Of a stretch of DNA of 64,000 nt, positions 1 through 7,924 are shown piece after piece. The stretch spans positions 372,001 to 436,000 of the forward strand of contig NZ_JAUTBF010000001.1 of the NCBI RefSeq assembly GCF_030818955.1. The letters run 5' to 3'. Position 1 is the stretch's first letter. Each line of letters begins with the position of its first letter. The DNA comes from Microbacterium trichothecenolyticum (GTDB lineage Bacteria; Actinomycetota; Actinomycetes; Actinomycetales; Microbacteriaceae). Made by a program: the position numbers and the translations under genes. Under the pieces are notes generated by a model. The model did no database searches, was not told where the DNA came from, and was given only the letters and a program-made list of their open reading frames with translations.

Positions 1-816
1 CACGGTGCCGGCCCCGGCGTATCCGCACGATCGGGCGAGGTCGACCGACGCCTGATGGATGCGTTCGCGCGTGGCATCGGGAAGCCCGGGCGCCGGCGCC
101 TCCTCCAGCACCTTCTGCGATCGACGCTGCATCGAGCAATCGCGGTCGCCGAGGTGGATGGCATCCTTTCCGTCTCCGAGGACCTGCACCTCGACGTGCC
201 GGGCATGTCGGACGAAACGCTCGAGGTACACCGCGTCGTCGCCGAAGGAGGCGCGCGCCTCGCTCCGGGCGATCGACAGTGCTTCGTCGAACTCCTCCGG
301 TGAGCGCACGAGGCGGATGCCGCGGCCCCCGCCTCCGGCGCGCGCCTTGATCAGCAGGGGGAAGCCCACGGCGGTCGCCGCGGCCGGGGCGTCGTCGTCG
401 TCGCCGAGGGCTCCGTCGCTCCCGGGGAGGGTGGGAACGCCGGCTTCGCGCGCCGCGACGATCGCTCGGGCTTTGTCGCCCATCAGCTCGATCGTGGCGG
501 GGTCGGGTCCGACCCACACGAGCCCCGCGTCGATCACCTGACGGGCGAAGTCCGCGTTCTCGCTGAGGAAGCCGTATCCGGGGTGGATAGCGTCCGCGCC
601 GTGCGCACGGGCGGCGTCGAGGATCGCGTCCTGCGAGAGGTAGGACTGCGCGGCGGGGGCCGGACCGATCACGGCGACCGCGTCGGCCACCTCGGTGATG
701 AGGGCATCGCGATCCGCCTCCGACACGACGGCAACCGTCTCGATGCCCAAGGAGTGCGCCGTGTGGGCGATACGCACGGCGATCTCTCCCCGGTTGGCGA
801 TGAGAAGACGCTGCAT
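1..816 (-). CDS. accC: Biotin carboxylase subunit (3' part cut by window edge)
   Basis: ATP-dependent carboxylation of the biotin carried by the neighbouring carrier protein. About 272 N-terminal residues are visible; the C-terminal part lies left of the window. The start MQRLLIANRGEIA is the classic biotin carboxylase N-terminus. Further on come the HPGYGFLSEN block, the ATP-grasp glycine loop GGGGRGIR near residue 150, and the RDCSMQRRSQKV motif. ATG at 816 lies two bases after the stop of the carrier gene, with GAGG-like ribosome-binding bases in front. It sits third in the order pxpA, carrier, carboxylase, which argues for a 5-oxoproline/carboxylase operon rather than the main acyl-CoA carboxylase. 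Family is certain; the substrate is inferred from neighbours. Confidence 0.93.
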   Translation of the reverse strand, partial: MQRLLIANRGEIAVRIAHTAHSLGIETVAVVSEADRDALITEVADAVAVIGPAPAAQSYLSQDAILDAARAHGADAIHPGYGFLSENADFARQVIDAGLVWVGPDPATIELMGDKARAIVAAREAGVPTLPGSDGALGDDDDAPAAATAVGFPLLIKARAGGGGRGIRLVRSPEEFDEALSIARSEARASFGDDAVYLERFVRHARHVEVQVLGDGKDAIHLGDRDCSMQRRSQKVLEEAPAPGLPDATRERIHQASVDLARSCGYAGAGTV

Positions 817-818
817 CC

Positions 819-1058
819 TCACGCCTCGGTGATCGTGACGATCACGTCGCCCGGGTTCACCGCGCCGTTGTCGCCGACGAGGAACTCGCCCACGATCCCG
901 GCGACCGGTGCGGGGATCTCGGAGAACTGCTTCATGATCTCGATCACACCGATCGTCTGACCGGCATCCACGGCGTCACCCGTCTCGATGTACGGGTCTT
1001 TGCCCGGGCCCGGTCGGCGGTAGAACACGCCGGGAAGCGGCGAGATGATGTCGGTCAT
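819..1058 (-). CDS. accB: Small biotin carboxyl carrier protein
   Basis: A 79-residue biotin/lipoyl-attachment domain that would carry carboxybiotin between a carboxylase and its partner. Visible are a leading SPLPGVFYRRPGPG segment, VGxxIGVIE, the biotinylation lysine K43 in EIMKQ, and a C-terminal VNPGDVIVTI. The protein is only the swinging domain, without the long linker of a standard AccB. The motif around the lysine differs from the usual AMKM/AMKL. ATG at 1058 overlaps the pxpA stop by four bases (ATGA) and is preceded by GGAGA. Such minimal carriers are known next to pxpA and pxpBC genes, so a role with 5-oxoprolinase is inferred. Confidence 0.88.
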   Translation of the reverse strand: MTDIISPLPGVFYRRPGPGKDPYIETGDAVDAGQTIGVIEIMKQFSEIPAPVAGIVGEFLVGDNGAVNPGDVIVTITEA

Positions 1059-1816
1059 GAGATGTCTCCTTCGGGGGACGTGGTCGATCGGTGGTGATGG
1101 TCGATGACCTCGCGCACGGCGCAGGCCACCGCCACGGCGGAGGGCGCGTCGGAGTGCACGCACACGGTGTGGAAGACGAGGTTCACGGCGGTGCCGTCGA
1201 CCGCGGCGACGCTCTCGCCCCGGATCGCGCGCGTGACGCGGTCGGCGGCGGCCGCGGGGTCCGTCTCGTGGGCGGCGCGGGTGAGGATCAGGCGCGCACG
1301 GGCGTCGTAGTCCATGTCGACGTACATCTCCGGGATGAACTCGACGCCTTCCTCGCGGCAGACCCTTTCGTGCGCGGTGCCGGCCAGCCCCAGGAACGGG
1401 ACCCCGAAGGCTTTGGTCGCTCGTGCGGCGGCGCGCATGAGGTCGGCGTCGTCCGCCAGCATCCCCCAGAGGGCTCCGTGCGGCTTGATGTGCGACAGCG
1501 GTTGCCCCGCCCGGTCGAGGAAGGCGGAGAGTGCTCCCACCTGGTAGGTGATGAGTTCGTCGACCTCGTCGGGGGTCAGCGTCATCCGTCGACGTCCGAA
1601 ACCGACCAGGTCGGGAAGGCCCGGGTGTGCTCCGACGCGCACGCCGTGCTCCGCGGCGAGCGCGACGGTGGTGCGCATGACCCGGGGGTCGCCGGCGTGG
1701 AAGCCGCACGCGACGTTGATGAGATCGACCAGGGGCATGAGGTCGGCGTCGTACCCGAAACGGTGCAGTCCGATTCCCTCGCCCATATCGGCGTTGATCG
1801 TGAAGTGGTGGGACAC
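1055..1816 (-). CDS. pxpA: 5-oxoprolinase subunit A, LamB/YcsF family
   Basis: PxpA acts with PxpB/PxpC in ATP-dependent opening of 5-oxoproline to glutamate, in the cytoplasm. The 253-residue product shows the family signatures INADMGEG near the N-terminus, NVACGFHAGDP, GAHPGLPD and GRR, then HIKPHGALW in the middle. Length fits the family (about 250). I chose GTG at 1816, giving the start SHHFTINADMGEG, because a TACTCT -10 box ends exactly six bases before it; an upstream in-frame ATG at 1870 would add 18 atypical residues. It is first gene of an operon with the biotin carrier and carboxylase; pxpB/pxpC probably lie beyond the left edge. Confidence 0.92.
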   Translation of the reverse strand: MSHHFTINADMGEGIGLHRFGYDADLMPLVDLINVACGFHAGDPRVMRTTVALAAEHGVRVGAHPGLPDLVGFGRRRMTLTPDEVDELITYQVGALSAFLDRAGQPLSHIKPHGALWGMLADDADLMRAAARATKAFGVPFLGLAGTAHERVCREEGVEFIPEMYVDMDYDARARLILTRAAHETDPAAAADRVTRAIRGESVAAVDGTAVNLVFHTVCVHSDAPSAVAVACAVREVIDHHHRSTTSPEGDIS

Positions 1817-1822
1817 CCCCAC

Positions 1823-1828
1823 AGAGTA
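1823..1828 (-). promoter_or_regulatory. Leaderless-type -10 box of pxpA
   Basis: TACTCT on the minus strand with six bases to the GTG start. This is the TANNNT-N6-start arrangement seen repeatedly in the window and supports the downstream start. No -35 was identified. Confidence 0.5.
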
Positions 1829-1927
1829 CGTTTCGCGGATGCCGTGCCGTCTCGGCCGTATGCTCAACATCGATCCTCTGTTTGTTCAAGGTGCACAATG
1901 CGCGGTGAGGGGTGGAAGGACGACGCG

Positions 1928-3373
1928 ATGCGACTGGCGGATCTGATCGGCGACGAGGTGCTCGGACTGCGCCTGGTGGGGGACCCGCCGGCCGACCGCC
2001 TCGAACGCAGTGTCACGGGGTGCTCGCAGTCCGAGTTGATGGATCCTTCGCCGTACATCGCGCGCGGTGAACTCGTTCTGACCCTGGGGATGGGCATGAA
2101 CGTCCGCGACGTGCGCACGTGGGATGCCTACGTCGAGCGCATCGTCGGCGCGGGCGCCAGTGCGCTGGGTTTCGGTCTCGGCCCCGTTCACGCCGCGATC
2201 CCCGAGGGGTTGGCGCTCGCCTGCTCCCACTACGACCTCCCGCTCATCGAGCTGGCCCCGGACTTCCCGCTGATCAAGTTGTCGCGTCACATCTGGCAGG
2301 AGCTCGCGGCCGAGCGCTACGAGATCGCGCGTCGTGGGTGGGAACTCGCCGACGACTGCATCCATGAAGCGACCGAGGGCGCGCCGCTCACGCAGCTGCT
2401 TCGGCGCCTCAGCGAGACGGTGGGCGGACGCGTGCAGCTGCTCGATCCGGCCGGTTTCGAGATCGGCGCGGCGGGGGAGTCCCATCGCGAACCTGGTCGG
2501 ACGACCCGGGCACGGCTGCGCCTGCCCGGCGGAGAGCACCAGCACTTCCAGCTCGCGGTCGAGGCTCGCGACGAGACGATGCTGCTGCAGCCCCTGCTCG
2601 GGCCCGCGTTGGCCGTGGTGGCGATGCAACTGTCGTACACCCTGACGGCCCGCTCGCCGATGCACTCACAGTCGGCGGGCATGTTCTTCCAGGCGCTGCT
2701 CGATCCCCGCTCCGACGCGGAGCACCAACGCACGGCGGCCGTTTCGACGGGTTTCGTCCCCGATGCGCCGTGGGATGCCGTGACGGTGCGGCGGCCCGAG
2801 ACGGTCTCGTTGGCGACCCTGCGTCTTCTCACATGGCGTCTGCGCGTGCTCCTCGAGCGGGAGTACGCCCGCGTGCGCTTCTACGATGAAGCGGATCGAG
2901 CCACGCTGCTGATGCAGGGCCGGCGCACGGATCGTCACCTCGGGGACATCCTCGCCGAGGTGGCCGACGCCGAGGCCGGTCTCGACGTGCGCTACAACCG
3001 GTCGCTCTCGTTCGATGAGATCGCGGTCGCGCTGCAGGTGTGTCGACGTGCGCCGCTGCGGGCCGGGGTCGCCCCCGCCCCGGTCGCCGATCTGCTCTCG
3101 CTGGTCGAGGGCTTGCCGCGCTCGGGCGTATCGACGCTCGCCCGCCGCGCTCTCGGACCCCTCGCCGATGCGGAGCCGGTGCTCCTCGAGACCCTGGAGG
3201 TCTACCTCGAGACGAGTGGATCGACGAGAGCGGTCTGCGACCGTCTCTTCATCCATCGCAACACGTTGTCGTACCGGATGCGACGCATCGAGACGCTGCT
3301 CGGGGTCGACCTCGAGGACGGGCAGACGCGGGCTGTCCTGCTGTTGGCGTTCCGTCTGCGCAACGCGGGGTGA
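1928..3373 (+). CDS. PucR-family transcriptional regulator
   Basis: Predicted cytoplasmic DNA-binding regulator of 481 residues. The N-terminal part (GDEVLGLRLVGDP, then GELVLTLGMG and ALGFGLGPVHAAIPEGL) matches the PucR N-terminal domain, proposed to sense small metabolites. The C-terminal 60 residues (LETLEVYLETSGSTRAVCDRLFIHRNTLSYRMRRIE in outline) form the helix-turn-helix of the PucR/CdaR group. ATG at 1928 has AAGGA at suitable spacing. It is divergent from the pxpA operon and followed by an NCS1 permease, so it probably controls one or both for use of a nitrogen source; the effector is unknown. The frame stays open further upstream, but that part lacks family similarity. Confidence 0.88.
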   Translation: MRLADLIGDEVLGLRLVGDPPADRLERSVTGCSQSELMDPSPYIARGELVLTLGMGMNVRDVRTWDAYVERIVGAGASALGFGLGPVHAAIPEGLALACSHYDLPLIELAPDFPLIKLSRHIWQELAAERYEIARRGWELADDCIHEATEGAPLTQLLRRLSETVGGRVQLLDPAGFEIGAAGESHREPGRTTRARLRLPGGEHQHFQLAVEARDETMLLQPLLGPALAVVAMQLSYTLTARSPMHSQSAGMFFQALLDPRSDAEHQRTAAVSTGFVPDAPWDAVTVRRPETVSLATLRLLTWRLRVLLEREYARVRFYDEADRATLLMQGRRTDRHLGDILAEVADAEAGLDVRYNRSLSFDEIAVALQVCRRAPLRAGVAPAPVADLLSLVEGLPRSGVSTLARRALGPLADAEPVLLETLEVYLETSGSTRAVCDRLFIHRNTLSYRMRRIETLLGVDLEDGQTRAVLLLAFRLRNAG

Positions 3374-3563
3374 CCCCGCTCTCGAGCGTCGGCGGTTGAG
3401 CGTTCTGCACAAGACGACACCGGAACTGTGGCGAACGGCACATGCGGGAGCCGTGTCCGGCATCCATAGACTCCTCGACAACTCGCCAGCTCACCCCGCT
3501 CGTCTGCCCGAGTACGACGGGTTTCGCTGACCGTCCGAGCGAGCTCACCCGACCCTCTCCCTT

Positions 3564-3568
3564 GGAGG
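3564..3568 (+). promoter_or_regulatory. Ribosome-binding site deciding a TTG start
   Basis: GGAGG five bases before TTG at 3574. It is the only good Shine-Dalgarno match near the N-terminus of the permease and supports the non-ATG start. Confidence 0.6.
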
Positions 3569-3573
3569 TCCCT

Positions 3574-4914
3574 TTGTCGTACTCGTCCTACCTCGTCCGC
3601 GACTCCGATCGCGTTCCCCGCTGGTCACTCACCATGGCATGGTGGGCACTGTTCTCCGCCATGTTCTGGATCTACGTCGCCGTCGCCTCGGCCGGCGCCG
3701 TGGGATTGGTCAACACGCTCATCGGCATGGCGCTCACCGTGGCGACCTATGGGGTCGTCAATCTCGTCCTCTCGCGATACGCCGCCCGCACGGGCCTGAC
3801 GGTCGAACTGTTCTCGCGGAGTCTGTTCGGCATCCTCGGTTCGGCGTTGGCGACACTGATCTTCGCGGCCACCGCCATCTACTACGCGGTGTTCGAGGGC
3901 TCGATCATCGCCGTCGCCCTGCAGAAGTTCTTCGGCGGCGAGATCAACCTCTGGTACCTCCTCGTCGTGGTCTACGCCATTCCCCTGGCCGTCGGCCCCG
4001 TTCAGCGGTGGCTGGATCGTCTGAACGGCATCCTGCTGCCCATCTACGTCGTCGGTCTCGTGGCCGTCGTCATCGCGGCGACCGTGCAGCACGGCGCGCC
4101 GACGGCGATCTTCGATGTCGCTGCGGCGGGCCCCCTGCCCGGCTGGCTCACGTCGTACCTCATCTACATGGGCGTGTGGATCATGATGATGTACACCTTC
4201 GACTACGCCCGCCTCGGTCGCCCGGCCGATCGCAAGTTCCACGGGACGATCACCTTCGGGTGGGTCTTCTACCTGTTCACGTTCGCCGTCAACGGGCTGA
4301 TCGGCATCTACGTGATCGCGGCCACCGGGCACGAGGGGAGCGAGACCGGTGTCGTCGATGCGTTCCTCGGCACGCTCGGCTTCTTCGGCCTGCTCGTGAT
4401 CTTCGTCTCCCAGACCCGCATCAACACCGCGAACTACTACCTCGCCTCGACCAACCTCGACGCCTTCGCCACGCGGGTGTTCCGCCTGGCGCTGCCGCGG
4501 TGGGTGTGGGTGATCGTCAGCGGGGCGATCGCGTACCTCCTCATGCTCACGAACGTCGTCACCTGGCTGTTGAAGGCCCTCGCGTGGCAGGGGGTGTTCG
4601 TCACCGCGTGGGTGGCGATCGCGCTCGTCGCGATCGCGCTGACGCGCGGCTCGACCTCCCTGCCCGAGGTGCGCCGCGAGCGCCTGTCGGCGATCACCCC
4701 GGGGGCGATCGTGTGGCTGGTCGCGGCCGCGGTGGGCATCGCGCTCACCGAGGTGAACGCCGGTGTGCTGACGTCCTTGGCTCCGTTGGTCACGGTCCTG
4801 ATCGCGGGCGTCGGCGCGGCCGTCGTGTTCCGCACCTGGCCTCCCCGCACGATCGAGTCGACCGGGACGGATGCCGCGGAGTCGCTGGAGCTCGACGAGC
4901 AGCACCTGCGCTGA
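3574..4914 (+). CDS. NCS1-family purine-cytosine/allantoin-type permease
   Basis: Integral membrane transporter of 446 residues with about twelve hydrophobic segments, starting with VPRWSLTMAWWALFSAMFW. The family is nucleobase:cation symporter-1, which imports purines, cytosine, hydantoins, allantoin or thiazoles. The sequence alone does not fix the substrate. TTG at 3574 is chosen because GGAGG precedes it; an upstream in-frame ATG at 3442 would add 44 hydrophilic residues. The C-terminal 25 residues are acidic and cytoplasmic. It follows the PucR regulator in the same direction after 200 bases, which fits regulated uptake of a nitrogen source linked to the pxpA operon. Confidence 0.87.
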   Translation: MSYSSYLVRDSDRVPRWSLTMAWWALFSAMFWIYVAVASAGAVGLVNTLIGMALTVATYGVVNLVLSRYAARTGLTVELFSRSLFGILGSALATLIFAATAIYYAVFEGSIIAVALQKFFGGEINLWYLLVVVYAIPLAVGPVQRWLDRLNGILLPIYVVGLVAVVIAATVQHGAPTAIFDVAAAGPLPGWLTSYLIYMGVWIMMMYTFDYARLGRPADRKFHGTITFGWVFYLFTFAVNGLIGIYVIAATGHEGSETGVVDAFLGTLGFFGLLVIFVSQTRINTANYYLASTNLDAFATRVFRLALPRWVWVIVSGAIAYLLMLTNVVTWLLKALAWQGVFVTAWVAIALVAIALTRGSTSLPEVRRERLSAITPGAIVWLVAAAVGIALTEVNAGVLTSLAPLVTVLIAGVGAAVVFRTWPPRTIESTGTDAAESLELDEQHLR

Positions 4915-4923
4915 TCGAGCTGC

Positions 4924-4960
4924 CCGCCGTCCCGTCTCCCTGGAGGAGGCGGGGCGGCGG
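4924..4960 (+). terminator. Hairpin after the NCS1 permease
   Basis: Arms CCGCCGTCCCG and CGGGGCGGCGG pair with one G-U, and the loop contains a further CTCC/GGAG pairing. There is no clear T run, so it is a possible terminator of the GC-rich actinobacterial type. Confidence 0.4.
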
Positions 4961-4999
4961 TGTGTCGCGGGGCTGCGACGGCGTCGCCTCGACTCTCGA

Positions 5000-5005
5000 T
5001 AGGGT
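5000..5005 (+). promoter_or_regulatory. Leaderless-type -10 box of ddaH
   Basis: TAGGGT followed by six bases and ATG at 5012. No Shine-Dalgarno sequence lies between, so transcription probably starts at or next to the start codon. Confidence 0.5.
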
Positions 5006-5011
5006 CGGGAC

Positions 5012-5773
5012 ATGTCGCGCTTGTTCGTCCGCCGCCCCTCGCCGCTGCTCGCCGAAGGCGAGCTCACCCACCTCGACCGCGTGCCGGTCGACGCCTCCCT
5101 CGCCCTCGCCCAGTGGCGTGCCTACGTCGACGCGTTCCGCTCCCGCGGGTGGGACATCGTCGAGATCGCCCCCGCCGACGATCAGCCCGACGGCGTCTTC
5201 GTCGAGGACGCGGTCGTGATGTTCGGCGACGTCGCGGTGCTGTGCCGGGCCGGGGCCGACTCCCGTCGCGGCGAGGCGTCGAGCGTGCGCGCCGGGGTCG
5301 TGGCATCCGGGATCGAGCTGGTCGAGATCGTCGAACCCGGCACGCTCGACGGCGGCGACGTGCTGAAGGTCGGGCGCACCGTGTACGTCGGTGCATCATC
5401 GCGGACCAACGCCGCGGGCATCGCCCAGCTGCGCGCGCTGCTCGAGCCGCGCGGATGGGAGGTGCGCGAGATTCCGGTGACGAAGGTGCTGCACCTCAAG
5501 TCGGGGGTGACCGCACTACCCGACGGCACGGTGGTGGGATTCGAGCCGCTCGTCGACGACCCGGCGCTGTTCCCGGCGTTCGCGGGCGTTCCCGAGGAGC
5601 ATGGCACGGCCGTCGTGGTGCTCGACGAAGGCACGGTGCTGATGTCGGCGGATGCCCCCGAGACGGCCGCGGCGCATCGTGCGCGAGGACTCGAGGTCGT
5701 CACGGTCGACGTGAGCGAGTTCGAGAAGCTCGAGGGCTGCGTCACGTGCCTGTCGGTGCGGGTGCGCGACTGA
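5012..5773 (+). CDS. ddaH: Dimethylargininase (DDAH, amidinotransferase superfamily)
   Basis: Hydrolyses N-omega-methylated arginines to citrulline and methylamine. The 253-residue length is typical. Visible catalytic features are GVFVEDAVV (E65, D66), the active histidine H161 in KVLHLKSG, and the nucleophilic cysteine near the C-terminus in EGCVTCLSVR (C246). The TLDGGDVL loop of the pentein fold is also present. The gene stands alone between the permease and dapD. A close alternative is another arginine deiminase-superfamily member, but the short length and the C-terminal motif favour DDAH. The start is supported by the leaderless-type -10. Confidence 0.9.
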   Translation: MSRLFVRRPSPLLAEGELTHLDRVPVDASLALAQWRAYVDAFRSRGWDIVEIAPADDQPDGVFVEDAVVMFGDVAVLCRAGADSRRGEASSVRAGVVASGIELVEIVEPGTLDGGDVLKVGRTVYVGASSRTNAAGIAQLRALLEPRGWEVREIPVTKVLHLKSGVTALPDGTVVGFEPLVDDPALFPAFAGVPEEHGTAVVVLDEGTVLMSADAPETAAAHRARGLEVVTVDVSEFEKLEGCVTCLSVRVRD

Positions 5774-5797
5774 GCCGGGCGTCGGGTCCCTCGGCAT

Positions 5798-5876
5798 CCT
5801 CACGCATAAACGCGATCCGCGCGCAGAAACGCGAGGAGAGCGCGTTTACACGCGCACAGAGCGTTTATGCGTGAGG
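5798..5876. repeat. Palindromic intergenic repeat, GCATAAACGCG family, copy 1
   Basis: Perfect 16-bp inverted arms, CCTCACGCATAAACGC at 5798-5813 and its complement at 5861-5876. Inside them is a second imperfect pair (GCGCAGAAACGCG and CGCGTTTACACGCGC). It fills the gap between the convergent ddaH and dapD genes. A related element lies at 20809-20864. Confidence 0.8.
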
Positions 5877-5882
5877 GGCGCC

Positions 5883-6804
5883 TCAGGCGTGCAGCGCCTC
5901 GTTCAGCGTCACTCCGACGCCGGCGCGCGCAGACGCCTCGACGGCACCGGTGAGGGAGTTGCGACGGAACAGGATGCCGTTGCGACCCCGAGAGCTCGCC
6001 GGCCTTGACCGTCTCGTCGCCCACGCGCACCTTCGTGCCGGCCGTGACGTACAGGCCCGCCTCGACGACGCAGTCGTCACCGAGCGAGATGCCGATGCCG
6101 GCGTTCGCCCCCAGCAGCGTGCGCGCGCCGATCGAGACGCGGTGCGTGCCGCCGCCGGAGAGGGTTCCCATGATCGAGGCGCCACCGCCGATGTCGGTGC
6201 CGTCGCCGATCACCACGCCTTGCGACACGCGTCCCTCGATCATCGAGGCGCCGAGCGTGCCGGCGTTGAAGTTGACGAAGCCCTCGTGCATCACGGTCGT
6301 CCCGGGGGAGAGGTGGGCGCCGAGGCGCACGCGCGAGGCGTCGGCGATGCGCACGCCCGCGGGAAGCACGTAGTCGGTGAGGCGCGGGAATTTGTCGAGA
6401 CCCTGGAGCTGGATGCCGTGGCGCTTCAGCTGCGGCAGGAGTCGGGCCGCGTCGTCGGGGTGCATCGGCCCGGCGTTGGTCCACGCCACGTTGGGGAGGT
6501 GCCCGAAGATGCCGTCGAGGTTGATCTCGTTGGGGCGCACGAGCAGGTGCGACAGCGCGTGGAGGCGCAGGTACGCGTCGGCGGTGGAGGTGGGCGCCGC
6601 GTCTGCGTCGATGGTCAATGCGATCGCCTCGACGACGACGCCGCGACGCTCATCGGCGCCGGCTGACGCCTGGAGCGTCGCCCTTTCGGCATCCAGGTCT
6701 TCTCCTGCGCCCAGGACCGGCGTCGGGAACCAGGCGTCGAGGACCGTCCCTCCCGTGGTGCGCGTGGAGAGGCCGGCAGCGCTGATGCGTCGTTCGTTGC
6801 TCAC
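5883..6804 (-). pseudogene. dapD: Tetrahydrodipicolinate N-succinyltransferase (DapD), frameshifted near the C-terminus
   Basis: DapD makes N-succinyl-2-amino-6-oxopimelate in the succinylase branch of lysine and diaminopimelate synthesis. The left-handed beta-helix repeats are clear, for example [18 protein letters not shown] and [22 protein letters not shown]. After about residue 272 the frame breaks: as sequenced, KAGELSG continues into unrelated arginine-rich sequence that runs through the palindromic repeat to 5800. Dropping one C from the run 5986-5989 restores the normal ending [14 protein letters not shown] to LNEALHA, with a stop at 5883. The step is usually essential, so a sequencing error is the likelier explanation. 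GTG at 6804 is six bases after TACCCT. It is divergent from dapE, the later enzyme of the pathway. Confidence 0.85.
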
Positions 6805-6810
6805 CGCTCC

Positions 6811-6816
6811 AGGGTA
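6811..6816 (-). promoter_or_regulatory. Leaderless-type -10 box of dapD
   Basis: TACCCT on the minus strand, six bases before GTG at 6804, with no Shine-Dalgarno sequence between. Confidence 0.5.
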
Positions 6817-6847
6817 GCGGCGACCTCGCCTGTGGGAGGATCGGGGC

Positions 6848-7924
6848 ATGCCCGGCCTCGACCTCACCTCCTCGTCCGCCGACCTCACGCGCGCGATCTG
6901 CGACATCGCCAGCGTCTCCGGCGATGAGACGACCCTCGCGGATGCCATCGAGGCCGCCGTCTCGTCCTACGACCACCTCGAGATCATCCGCGACGGAGAC
7001 ACGATCGTCGCCCGCACCGACCTCGGACGTGAGCGGCGCGTCGTGATCGCCGGGCACATCGACACCGTGCCCATCAACGGCAACCTGCCCGTCGAGAACC
7101 GCGAGGTCGACGGCGAGGCGTTCCTGTGGGGACGTGGCACCGTCGACATGAAGGCGGGCGTCGCCGTCCAGCTCAAGCTCGCCGCGGAGCTGGTCGCACC
7201 CCCCGTCGACATCACGTGGATGTGGTACGACCACGAAGAGGTCGACTCGTCGCTGAACGGCCTCGGCCGCCTCGCGCGCAATCGGCCCGACCTGTTCGCC
7301 GGCGACTTCGCGATCCTCGGCGAACCGAGCAACGGCGAAGTCGAGGGCGGCTGCAACGGCACACTCCGCGCCACCATCCGCACCGACGGCGTGCGCGCGC
7401 ACAGCGCGCGGTCGTGGATCGGTGAGAACGCGATCCACAAGGCCGCTCCGATCCTCGCCCGCCTGGCCGAGTACCACGCGCGCACGATCTCGGTCGAAGG
7501 ACTCGACTATCGCGAGGGGCTGAACGCCGTGCGCATCACCGGCGGTGTCGCTGGCAACGTCATCCCCGACGCGTGCGAGGTCGAGGTCAATTACCGCTTC
7601 GCACCGAGTCGCGATGCCGCCGCCGCCGAACGGGTCGTCCGCGACGTGTTCACCGGCTTCGACATCGAGATCGTCGATGTCGCCGAGGGGGCGCGTCCCG
7701 GGCTGGATGCGCCACTCGCGCAGGAGTTCGTCACGGCGGTCGGGGCGACTCCCCAGCCGAAGTACGGGTGGACCGACGTGGCGCGCTTCTCGGCCCTCGG
7801 AATCCCCGCCGTCAACTACGGCCCCGGCGACCCCCACCTCGCCCACCACGACGAGGAGCGCGTCCCGCTCGCGCAGATCGAGGCCGTGGAGCAGGGCTTG
7901 CGCGCGTGGTTGAGCGGGTCGTGA
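6848..7924 (+). CDS. dapE: Succinyl-diaminopimelate desuccinylase
   Basis: Zinc-dependent M20 hydrolase that removes succinate from N-succinyl-LL-diaminopimelate. Of 358 residues, the metal and catalytic motifs are GHIDTVP (H70, D72), [10 protein letters not shown] with the bridging aspartate near 100, YDHEEVDS with the catalytic glutamate pair, LGEPSNG and the C-terminal [11 protein letters not shown] histidine. The middle [14 protein letters not shown] is the dimerisation-domain motif of actinobacterial DapE. ATG at 6848 has GGGAGGA in front. It is divergent from dapD, and its stop overlaps the next membrane-protein gene by four bases. Confidence 0.95.
   Translation: MPGLDLTSSSADLTRAICDIASVSGDETTLADAIEAAVSSYDHLEIIRDGDTIVARTDLGRERRVVIAGHIDTVPINGNLPVENREVDGEAFLWGRGTVDMKAGVAVQLKLAAELVAPPVDITWMWYDHEEVDSSLNGLGRLARNRPDLFAGDFAILGEPSNGEVEGGCNGTLRATIRTDGVRAHSARSWIGENAIHKAAPILARLAEYHARTISVEGLDYREGLNAVRITGGVAGNVIPDACEVEVNYRFAPSRDAAAAERVVRDVFTGFDIEIVDVAEGARPGLDAPLAQEFVTAVGATPQPKYGWTDVARFSALGIPAVNYGPGDPHLAHHDEERVPLAQIEAVEQGLRAWLSGS

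Noticed and set aside
1091..1927. 279-codon upstream extension of the PucR gene
   Set aside because: Antisense to pxpA; the PucR domain starts after ATG 1928, which has a good ribosome-binding site.
5800..5882. Arginine-rich C-terminal extension of DapD as a real domain
   Set aside because: It arises only after the frameshift, and part is encoded by the palindromic repeat.
5975..6000. Programmed ribosomal frameshifting in dapD
   Set aside because: A G4 run without a slippery heptamer or a downstream stem; similar +1 events in three other genes favour indel error.
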